64,000 bases of DNA, from contig JABACO010000006.1 in NCBI GenBank assembly GCA_013339895.1, forward strand, positions 7,018,087 to 7,082,086. Direction: 5' to 3'. Under the pieces are notes generated by a model, which was given only the letters and a program-made list of their open reading frames with translations, was not told where the DNA came from and did no database searches. The DNA is from Ephydatia muelleri (lineage: Eukaryota > Porifera > Demospongiae > Spongillida > Spongillidae). Below are positions 59,501 to 64,000 of the stretch, piece by piece; position 1 is the stretch's first letter; every line of letters starts with the position of its first letter. The position numbers and the translations under genes were made by a program.

Positions 59501-61073
59501 ATAGTCCTTCACAAAGAGAGCATTCTTAAGGAGGTCAATGGAGCTTTGTTTGCTGATCCATTACTCAAGGAGTATATCCATGTAGCTAGCAATACTGGGA
59601 TAGTACCCACAGCAGTTATTAAGAAAATATTCCCACAATACAACGTTGAAATGCTAACTCAGTTTATGATTCACTTTGAGTTGTGTCAAGCAGTAGAGTT
59701 ATCCCAAGTTGATACAAATATGGCACCAGAAGGATCTTCCAGCTCAGACCTTGGTCCCCTCCTCTTCTTCCCAGCTCTCGTCAGTGTTGAGAGGCCAAGT
59801 AGTGCCGCAGTTCCCAATAATAGTTTTGGTTGGTCCATGATTGTCAAGTCTCTAGATCAGTTCTTCACCACACGCTGTCTTCATGTCCTTCTTCGTAGAC
59901 TGCCGTCTAAGTTTGCAATCTGGGCCACACCCCTACACTCTAATCTCCATTATAAATGCGATGTGTGGAGCAGGGGTATAAAATGGCTTAATGAGACAGG
60001 TGTGACTACCATTGTTGAGATGAGTGAGACATTCCAGTCCCTCACGTTGGCAATGTTCTCCCCTGACAGAGAAAGCCATAAGTATGTAGTCTTTGCTCAT
60101 GCTGTTCTTGCGGTCATTAAGACAGCCTGTCAGGAATTCTGTCCTCACGTAGAGGTGTTGGAGCTCATCTCCTACCCATCTGAAGCCAGCTCAGACCACT
60201 CTGATGATGCAAAGGTACCATTAAAGAAGGCCCTTCCTGAAGGGGTGGAGCTTTACTCATTAAAGAAGGCCCTTATTGAAGGAGATAAGCACATTACTGA
60301 TGTGAATGGAGAGAAGTATGTGGTGATGAAAGTGTGGATGAAGATAGAGCCATGTCTTCCATACCTTGTTGGAGGTGAGAAGTTGGTAGGTGTGATTATA
60401 AGTATTGACCTGTCTATTGTTTTACAGTAAATCCTCCTGTGGTTCCTTCCTCATTGTCCTGGCCACCATCAGATCCAGTAGACCAATCTGTTTCACAATT
60501 GAAAGGTTATTTTATTAATGGCATATTTTACAAATTATGTTGTTTTAAAATCTATTTCTGTTCTTTAATAATGATAAAGGCAATATTTAATTTGGAATGC
60601 AATATATATTACAGTGCTTCAAATCTTGATCATCTTACAGTGCCTTCATCCCAGCTATTGTCAGAGTTGATAACCCAAGTTGTAATGGAGCTGAATGGTC
60701 AGTACACCGTACCCTTTCAAATGTAGTCTTCCAATTGCTAGTGTTTTGATTACCTGGACAAGATTATTTTTCCCATCAACTATTTGATAGTTACCTTGTT
60801 TCCCTCTCTTCAGGAACACCCACTTTGCCGGAATTGTTATCCTTCTCAGAAAGGAAAGTTAACATTGCTGAACAGATTGGGGCTAATTATTTGAAGTTTG
60901 GAATATTTCTGCTGAAAGACAGTAATGGAGCCATCGTGACAGCACTAGAGAACGAACACTTAAAGAATGCTGAGCGGATCAATGTAGCCATACTCCAAAA
61001 ATGGCTTGAGGGAAAGGGTGTGAAGCCAGTGACTTGGTCAACTCTGGTGACTGCATTACAAAAAAATAAATAA
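35590..61073 (+). CDS. Copy B: ankyrin-Roc-COR-Death protein (apparently complete)
   Basis: Twelve exons join in frame: 35590-35607, 35740-35838, 38009-38107, 38887-38985, 43042-43140, 44252-44350, 54063-54314, 55320-55370, 58784-60374, 60428-60505, 60641-60697 and 60814-61073. They give about 933 residues. The order is MASSDK, a capping ankyrin repeat (residues about 7-39), four near-identical repeats (about 40-171), a last repeat, Roc with P-loop CGNSEAGKSS, DLAG and THAD, COR, a Ser/Pro linker and a Death domain. DAPK1 has the same ANK-Roc-COR-Death order but adds a kinase. A GTP-regulated scaffold in death or immune signalling is inferred, not shown. All introns between ankyrin exons are phase 0, so repeats can be gained or lost without frame change. 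Confidence 0.82.
35740..35838 (+). CDS. First (capping) ankyrin exon, copy B
   Basis: This 99-bp phase-0 exon lies between TCGCTGTAG and GTGAGG and encodes EREAKLIDAARDGNLEDVIT followed by LLDEGTQIDATDE. This is a typical N-terminal ankyrin cap (LxxAARxGxxxxVxxLL), clearly different from the four amplified repeats that follow. Confidence 0.85.
35904..35998. mobile_element. Small foldback MITE-like element in intron
   Basis: AGGTGATTCAGTCGCAAGGC near the left end is mirrored by GCCTCGCAACTGAATCACCT at the right, with arms of about 35 bp including GGGCATAATTT and a short loop. A target duplication could not be defined. Confidence 0.55.
36106..37673 (-). mobile_element. Ty3/gypsy fragment 1: integrase and 3' LTR
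   Basis: On the minus strand the integrase zinc-binding domain is at 37282-37578 (HGGHLGVGKMKALA, then HCGGCQ), preceded by SGWPKTVEDILL. It is followed by decayed integrase core and tail down to about 36484, and an LTR-like block from about 36260 down to 36106 (about 155 bp). The upstream pol is missing. It lies in the intron between the first and second ankyrin exons. Confidence 0.75.
38009..38107 (+). CDS. Ankyrin repeat exon 2, copy B
   Basis: This 99-bp phase-0 exon after CTTTACAG and before GTGAGT encodes DGCTPLMEASSGGHVTCVQL and on to GAQINHQDK. It is one full repeat and differs from its neighbours mainly at the variable positions of the first helix (TPLMxASSxGH). Confidence 0.88.
38108..38886. 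other. Intron cassette between ankyrin exons 2 and 3
   Basis: No coding sequence is seen. It consists of the post-exon module, the G-rich and C-rich blocks, the GATATC palindrome and the acceptor module that recur around every ankyrin exon. A 37.68-37.98 kb block is repeated at 38.54-38.85 kb. Confidence 0.7.
38887..38985 (+). CDS. Ankyrin repeat exon 3, copy B
   Basis: This 99-bp phase-0 exon between TTTACAG and GTGAGT encodes IGRTPLMLASSHGHATCVQL and on to GAQINHQDK, one ankyrin repeat. Confidence 0.88.
39515..39676 (-). repeat. Gypsy 3' LTR, 162 bp
   Basis: The block begins TGGTGACTTGAG and ends GAGTTCACA on the plus strand, and a polypurine tract lies next to it on the internal side. 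The same 162-bp block recurs at 43602-43763 and, shortened, at 36106-36260. Confidence 0.7.
39515..41171 (-). mobile_element. Ty3/gypsy fragment 2: RNase H tail, integrase, 3' LTR
   Basis: On the minus strand, in order: the end of RNase H (VDTLSRLPIP, about 41110-41170), linker, integrase zinc-binding domain (40694-40954, HGGHLGVGKMKALA, HCGGCQKM), integrase core (40426-40659, AMDETTTDRTV, TDNRPQFTSAGF) and C-terminal part (40151-40429, SSPYHPATNGLVE). A purine tract GAAGGGGAGGAT sits directly before the LTR at 39515-39676 (162 bp, TG...CA). Frame breaks show it is dead. The 5' half of the element is absent. Confidence 0.8.
41113..41236. repeat. Palindrome made of two inverted gypsy RNase H ends
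   Basis: GGAATGGGTAGCCTAGACAG on the left is mirrored by the inverse ending at 41236, centred near 41174. Both arms encode the same ...DTLSRLPIP tail on opposite strands, with a few mismatches. This marks an inversion or head-to-head junction in the retroelement fragment. Confidence 0.75.
41237..42310. other. Intron sequence without recognised features
   Basis: AT-rich sequence with a short inverted repeat near 41668-41710 (ATAGATTATTTAGGCTGTC and its inverse). Short frames occur but none looks like a known protein. Confidence 0.4.
42311..42760. other. Ankyrin cassette that has lost its exon
   Basis: The pre-exon intron module runs up to TCTATCTTTACAG at 42719. Instead of an ankyrin exon, it is joined directly to GGGAGGGCTGGATATAGGAG, which normally lies about 200 bp downstream of an exon. 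The exon and the start of the next intron have been deleted. Confidence 0.7.
43042..43140 (+). CDS. Ankyrin repeat exon 4, copy B
   Basis: This 99-bp phase-0 exon between TTTACAG and GTGAGT encodes NGWTPLMMASSGGHVTCVQL and on to GAQINHQTK. The repeat ends in Gln-Thr-Lys rather than the Gln-Asp-Lys of exons 2 and 3. Confidence 0.88.
43602..43935 (-). mobile_element. Ty3/gypsy fragment 3: LTR and short internal piece
   Basis: The 162-bp LTR (43602-43763) plus about 170 bp of adjacent internal sequence match fragments 1 and 2. The rest of the element is gone. It lies in the intron between ankyrin exons 4 and 5. Confidence 0.75.
44252..44350 (+). CDS. Ankyrin repeat exon 5, copy B
   Basis: This 99-bp phase-0 exon between TTTACAG and GTAAGT encodes YGYTPLMRASLGGHVTCVQL and on to KGAQINHQNK. 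It is the counterpart of copy A exon 428-526, judged by the matching downstream palindrome. Confidence 0.88.
44463..44570. repeat. Intron palindrome, copy B
   Basis: CTAGCAGAGGGGAGGGCTGG is mirrored at 44551-44570 around a CCATATACATGTATATGG centre. It corresponds to 669-766 in copy A. A second small hairpin (GGTAAAACAGC / GCTGTTTTACC) lies at 44615-44656. Confidence 0.75.
44669..44698. repeat. G30 homopolymer run
   Basis: Thirty consecutive G follow GAGAAAGA. Copy A has 17 G at the matching place (874-890). Confidence 0.95.
45124..46759 (-). pseudogene. DDE-like transposon gene remnant, copy B
   Basis: The minus-strand pieces are 46412-46759 (MHSVHTVPL..., ESSSSGSEQ), a stretch near 46085-46200 (SQPWFARKVFKSIQSDTEGL) and the C-terminal exon 45124-45654. 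The last follows a TTCAG acceptor and is open for about 177 codons. Its Cys pattern (VIFCGECFKTQC, NCCCADPVEGVYY, FPPVC, CSLC) is like the zinc-binding tail of a transposase-like family common in sponges and cnidarians, recalled from memory. Intervening pieces carry stops. Copy A has the corresponding, more damaged gene at 1300-9060, so the element entered before the duplication. Confidence 0.5.
46760..47200. other. Intron sequence, copy B
   Basis: No coding sequence is seen. Similarity to copy A (9060-9240) ends near 46955. What follows, up to about 53215, is absent from copy A. Confidence 0.5.
48392..48789 (+). other. Unrecognised open frame leading into the minisatellite
   Basis: About 133 codons from an ATG at 48392 are open and not repetitive (contain FMKTFSIAEWKETN and DLTSPASIGQAVISQLDLIA). 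The frame then runs on through the 24-bp repeat to 50041. Composition of this head looks protein-like and the part may derive from a transposon protein, but I know no family for it. Confidence 0.3.
48790..50135. repeat. 24-bp minisatellite
   Basis: The unit is GTGTCTCTTGTGCGTACAGGGGGA with variants (CACTT, GCATACAGG, GCGCACAGG, GCAAAGG). About 55-60 units are present, judged from length, including shortened 17-22-bp units that shift the frame. Because 24 is a multiple of three, all plus-strand and several minus-strand frames stay open (GVSLVRTG, GSVSCAYR, GECLLCVQ). These frames are not evidence of a gene. The last units form a higher-order duplicate (50031-50070 and 50106-50135). Confidence 0.95.
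50459..50544. repeat. (CA)43 microsatellite
   Basis: A pure CA repeat flanked by CA-rich imperfect sequence on both sides. Confidence 0.97.
51513..52206 (+). pseudogene. RecQ-like DNA helicase fragment, deleted and frameshifted
   Basis: The start MPDEGPIEESILHAARRLGY is followed by LREQQLHAAKKFLQGNDVFV and Walker A LPTGSGKSLIYA (51513-51689). The next open piece (51686-51901) begins at a motif III-like ATVTTRKKIH with ILGMKDPVI, so the part with the DEAH box is missing. Motif V, IAFGMGIDCAGVNQVIHW, is at about 52139-52194. A typical RecQ core needs about 350 residues; here roughly half remains in three frames. It cannot be an active helicase. Confidence 0.8.
52805..52911. mobile_element. 107-bp palindromic MITE
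   Basis: An almost perfect palindrome with 53-bp arms starts and ends TAGTCTCGTTCCCAGACCAA and has TACTTTCCA on both sides (52796-52804, 52912-52920). The TIR and the 9-bp duplication match the host element at 51302-53154, so it belongs to the same superfamily and jumped into a relative. Confidence 0.92.
53155..54062. other. Intron, copy B
   Basis: No exon is recognised. Similarity to copy A resumes near 53220 and runs to the P-loop exon. Confidence 0.5.
54063..54314 (+). CDS. Exon: last ankyrin repeat plus Roc P-loop, copy B
   Basis: This 84-codon phase-0 exon lies between TACCACCAG and GTAAGG. It encodes GGDTALHWAARHDNASCVRT, a partial repeat, and VVLCGNSEAGKSSLTQ. The P-loop keeps the GxxxxGKS pattern but reads GNSEAGKSS where copy A has GSSGAGKST. 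Confidence 0.82.
54315..55319. other. Intron, copy B
   Basis: No exon is seen. It is collinear with the copy A intron 10145-10763, with extra blocks near 54780-55080. Confidence 0.5.
55320..55370 (+). CDS. Small Roc exon, copy B
   Basis: This 51-bp phase-0 exon lies between TTATTGAAG and GTGAGA and encodes AIINISKPITTTTRFVK. It has two more Thr codons than the copy A exon. Confidence 0.7.
55371..56453. other. Intron, copy B
   Basis: No exon is seen. It is similar to 10809-11610 of copy A, with inserted AT-rich blocks. Confidence 0.5.
56454..57493. mobile_element. TA-flanked 1.0-kb non-autonomous transposon
   Basis: Inverted ends GTCCACAAATGAACAGGACA (left) and GTCCACGAATGAACAGGACA (right, inverted) are flanked by TA, as for Tc1/mariner-type insertion. 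The interior is AT-rich with many ATAACTC/GTTAAT words and no transposase. Copy A keeps only the left end (about 11611). Confidence 0.65.
56827..57140 (-). pseudogene. Non-LTR retroelement C-terminal fragment
   Basis: On the minus strand CAELGWQCIPLAVESYGAWG with PEA, then AELYGRLSLLLVRANARSIL after frame breaks, matches the same LINE tail pattern seen at 25.2 and 62.5 kb. It sits inside the TA-flanked element, and no counterpart was seen in copy A. Confidence 0.5.
57494..58783. other. Intron before COR exon, copy B
   Basis: No exon is seen. It contains the tandem duplication listed separately and AT-rich DNA similar to 12250-12497 of copy A near its right end. Confidence 0.5.
57802..58358. 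repeat. Tandem duplication, about 280-bp unit
   Basis: The block running from TACG.CATCATCGTAATGGAA to CAAAATGGATCATTTTAT is present twice with about 90 percent similarity by eye. It is intronic and absent from copy A. Confidence 0.85.
58784..60374 (+). CDS. Roc (DxxG to G4) and COR exon, copy B
   Basis: This 1591-bp exon lies between CTTGTATAG and GTGAGAAG, phase 0 in and phase 1 out. It is open throughout: RIFGVHDEVEPLTAGIIPYQ, IIYDLAGHHQYFS, VVGTHADLL, then COR signatures SNTGIVPTAVIKKIFPQYN, IHFELCQAVELS and LLFFPALVSVERP. It is 18 bp shorter than the copy A exon, the difference falling in two in-frame gaps (after LPSKFA and after DDAKV). The strong conservation of this exon against rearranged introns points to selection on the protein. 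Confidence 0.88.
60428..60505 (+). CDS. Linker exon, copy B
   Basis: This 78-bp exon, phase 1 to 1, lies between TTTTACAG and GTTATT and encodes a Ser/Pro-rich linker ending in DPVDQSVSQLK. The following intron is only 135 bp because the 7.2-kb transposon of copy A is absent. Confidence 0.72.
60641..60697 (+). CDS. Short exon before Death domain, copy B
   Basis: This 57-bp exon, phase 1 to 1, lies between ATCTTACAG and GTCAGTAC and encodes PSSQLLSELITQVVMELN. Confidence 0.75.
60814..61073 (+). CDS. Death-domain terminal exon, copy B
   Basis: The exon begins after TCTCTTCAG and ends at TAA, overlapping AATAAA. It encodes LPELLSFSERKVNIAEQIGA, then WLEGKGVKPVTWSTLVTALQ and on. It is nearly identical to the copy A exon (changes such as Arg/Lys and Glu/Lys), and the length is equal. 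Confidence 0.85.
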
Positions 61074-61739
61074 ACTCAGTGTAAAATAGAAGTGTAGAGT
61101 GTACAGTGTGATTTGGAATATCCTGTTCTATTAACTGCAGTTATGCACACATTGGAACCTGGTCATGATGTGAGACTGGGTGGTTCACTGAGAATGTGGT
61201 GTTTCATCAATCCCTACACTGTTAAAAACTAAATGCTATAATGATAGTGTGTCAATTGGTGCTGTATCGTTTAGCCGCATGGTGTTCCGTGTATGGGTCC
61301 CCAGTCTCTTGCACCCTAGCCAATTAATATTATGATCAAGTGTACGTGTATAGACTATTAATAATCGGACTTGCATGCTGTGATGTGTGCTGTCAGTGTC
61401 AGCCTGTGTATGTGCAATGGTGCATGTGCTTAAGCCAGCTTGTGAAAGGAATTCAAATGACATTTATCAGTTTGATGCATTGTTGTGGGTGCATGTGTTA
61501 TTCGCCCTAGCAGTGAGTTGTGTAGTAATAGCAGTGCGTGGTTTCGAATGATTTCTTGCAAGCATTGTGCCATTGCAGTAATGCATTGCCCACATGCTAC
61601 CATTCTATTGAGAGCGAAGACTGTTATTTTGGTCTATTGCATAGAAACAGAACACATGTATATTTCATGTATTTGAACCACTTCAATACCCCTATTTATC
61701 TATTTTGAGAACTCCTTAATATCATGCTGCTGCTGTTTT
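61074..61739. other. Downstream sequence of copy B
   Basis: No coding sequence is seen. It is collinear with 22018-22700. Confidence 0.5.
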
Positions 61740-62820
61740 TGCCTCATTGACATCCTTGAGCCTTGGCAGTGCCAACAACATGCACCTTCAGCATGCAGTG
61801 GTAGTGTTCAACTCCCAGGTCTCCCTTCTCGTCACCATTACAGTAGAGTCAGCTCTGATCAGCCACCACCTAATGGCTATCTGGTACTCATTGGGCTCCA
61901 ATTGCTAGCCCAAACCAATAGAAGGGACCACTGAAAGCCAGGAAGCTGCATGAGGGCTAAACAATGAGCAGCAGGCAGGCTCCGTTATTGGGAAAATAGA
62001 CACAAACAAAATAACTTGGTCATCTATCGTCCCTACTTGAGGATGGAGTATCGAACACTTCAAGTTATTCCACATGCCCATTCTGCCTCTCTTGGTCACC
62101 ATGATGTGGTCATGGATCACAATTGCCTGTGGAAAGAAGTGTTTAACCTATTTTGTCATGCCTGTAGTATAGGAAAGGCCGTGACCTCACCAGAAACCTT
62201 GACCTCAACTGCCTTTGCTGTCACTGCGCCACAGCATTTAGTATGCAGAGTTGTGCAGAGTCTGCATCCCAACCATATGCAGATGAGTATCATTGAAGTG
62301 TTCAAATGCAGACATCAGCATATGGACATACACATCTGCACAACTCTGCATACTAAATGCTGTGGCGCAGTGTGCGTTTCTTATTACCATTGCAATCTTT
62401 CAACTTGATGCTACACATCTCTCTGATGAGGGTGAACTAATGATCAAGAGGGATTTTATCTAGGTCCTAGATTATGTTATTAGTGCATTAAGGTTACGTG
62501 TGTAACTGTATATTTATTTATAATATAGTTGTCTGAAGGGGCGGCAGAGACCAGGAAGCACAGAGTAAATACCCAAGTGTTCAGAGCTGGATTAGGTGTG
62601 TGTACCACACTTGCGGTGGAGACTTTATGGGAATTGGGGAAGAGAGGCCCAATCTACTTTCTCCCGCCTGGCTTTTCACATGGCCATCATCACTTCTTCC
62701 CACAAATGTAAGGCTCTCACTGAGATCTACAGCAGGCTGAACTTCTCTCTTGTTCGTGCCATGGCTAGCGCCTTACTTCAAGTTGTGCACCCTGAGCCTG
62801 GCCTCTTGGACATCCCTTGA
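61740..62820 (+). pseudogene. Non-LTR retroelement C-terminal remnant, copy B
   Basis: In one frame LGHHDVVMDHNCLWKEVFNL is followed by FCHACSIGKAVTSPETLT (about 62090-62200). After a MITE and frame breaks, AAETRKHRVNTQ, TTLAVETLWELGKRG and LTEIYSRLNFSLVRAMA follow (62540-62800). This order resembles the restriction-endonuclease-like C-terminus of LINE proteins (from memory). It matches the copy A remnant without the CACTA-like insertion. Confidence 0.5.
62222..62372. mobile_element. 151-bp MITE with 38-bp TIRs
   Basis: CACTGCGCCACAGCATTTAG and 18 more bases at the left are repeated exactly in inverse at the right. Copy A lacks the insert at the matching place near 23583. Flanks GCCTTTGCT and GCGTTTCTT may be a decayed target duplication. 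Confidence 0.85.
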
Positions 62821-64000
62821 GTATTCTATGTATTGTGTACATGTACATGTAATACTATTCTCTACATTAATTTTGTTTTTATTTTATATAAATACAAAAT
62901 TCAGCTTTATCATGGAGGGGCTATCCTAGAGAGGACAGCTGTTGTATTGGCACAGACAAGGTTGAGATTCAATCGGCCATAGACCTGTTTGAGTACAATG
63001 AACTTTGGCTGGCATGTGGATGTGGCAAGTCTAGAGGCAACTGAGGAGATGATGGCCAGTTGTAAGTATTTAGAGTCATTGGCTTGGTGCTTCGTGACTC
63101 AGTGGCCACTTTGGTGGACACTCCAGCTTCCAAGAGAGTGATAGGATTTAGCAGTGAGGACACATCTGATGCTGCTGTTCAGCACAAGAACCAGTTGAGA
63201 AGGATGTCAGCTGGACAGGTCTTGCTGTGGTCACTACCTAGTTGTTGCCAACTTACATCTGGACTCCCATGTGTGCCCGATGACACCAGGATATCCGTAA
63301 TCCTATTTGACAGGAGACCACATCACTACCGTTCAGGGTACTTGAATTATTATCAATAATAAAGACATGATTTGATATAATTATACGCACATACACCAGA
63401 CAATAAAACTAACAGGGTAACAACGTAACAAAACTACATATCATTCCCCCAACCAAAGTTTACTCTAAAGCCATATGAAGTGGCCCTGATGGCCCCAAAA
63501 GAGGCACGCTTCCTCTTTGGATAGCCACAGAGATATGTTGTAGCAGATAAAAGTGTGAGTTCATATCTCCAGTGGCCGTATTTCAACATTATCTTCTCTC
63601 AACTTGGACTACTATCCTTACCCTATTTGAGGACCATGTAACATTGGATGGAGCAAAGGTTTCCGGACAAATACCTTGCCACTCTTCCATCATCGATCTG
63701 GGCATTTGCCATTGGAAGAATGAAGGCCAAGAGGCTCTAAACATGATGGGATGTGAGCAGATTGAAGATGATATCATTGATTGTAGTGTGGCGATAATAG
63801 CAACCTTCACTCCAGCGACAGCTCAGCTCAGACTATGGGTACCCAGGCTGCTCCACAATGGCGGCAGGTATAAGGACCACATGGGGAGTCCTATGGCGAA
63901 AGCCTACAGCAGTCTGCACTCTACTTTCATCCATGTGGATACCCAGAAATGCGATAGATAGGGAATGGGACCAGAATCCTTGACAGATGCAGCCAATAGC
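62821..64000. other. Duplicated downstream region, copy B
   Basis: This is the counterpart of 25500-26800. An open stretch at 63572-63961 (TTILTLFEDHVTLDGAKVSG, HWKNEGQEALNMMGCEQIED) is longer than in copy A, where indels break it. It may be an old coding element. I do not recognise the protein. Confidence 0.35.

Overview
The window looks like nuclear DNA of a basal metazoan, most likely a demosponge of the Amphimedon type. Coding exons are short and joined by canonical GT-AG introns, the intergenic DNA is AT-rich with abundant microsatellites, and DNA transposons, MITEs and retroelement remnants are dense. The main genes belong to an ankyrin / Roc-COR GTPase / Death-domain family. The organism assignment is an inference from gene style and repeat content; no search was run.

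The backbone is a tandem segmental duplication of one plus-strand gene. Copy A enters the window already inside its ankyrin exons and ends at 22017. Copy B appears complete, from an ATG exon at 35590 to a stop at 61073. Copy B can be joined in frame from exons 35590-35607, 35740-35838, four 99-bp ankyrin exons (38009, 38887, 43042, 44252), 54063-54314 (last ankyrin plus P-loop), 55320-55370, 58784-60374 (rest of Roc plus COR), 60428-60505, 60641-60697 and 60814-61073 (Death domain). That gives about 933 aa with the order ANK x6, Roc, COR, Death. This is the DAPK1-like C-terminal order without a kinase. The matching copy A exons are 428-526, 9893-10144, 10764-10808, 12498-14106, 14160-14237, 21581-21637 and 21758-22017. 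DNA downstream of each copy (22.0-26.8 kb and 61.1-64.0 kb) is also duplicated.

The two copies have since collected different mobile elements, so each serves as an empty-site control for the other. Copy A received a 7.2-kb TTAA-flanked transposon (14301-21494) whose antisense transposase gene carries a 2.4-kb Cys/Gln/Glu repeat and a nested MITE. It also holds a piggyBac-like element (about 2561-7726) split by a hAT element (3885-6358), and a CACTA-like element (23746-25213). Copy B received a roughly 3.9-kb segment between long inverted repeats holding a 24-bp minisatellite (47.2-51.1 kb), and a 9-bp-TSD element with 150-bp TIRs carrying a broken RecQ-like helicase and a nested palindromic MITE (51302-53154). 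Further copy B elements are a TA-flanked element (56454-57493), three Ty3/gypsy integrase/LTR fragments between the ankyrin exons, and a MITE at 62222.

The stretch 27.1-35.5 kb between the copies has no convincing protein gene. It holds microsatellites, homopolymer runs, a weak hAT-like first exon (31166-31258, minus) and a candidate TIR element (31572-34475). No rRNA, tRNA or CRISPR array was seen.
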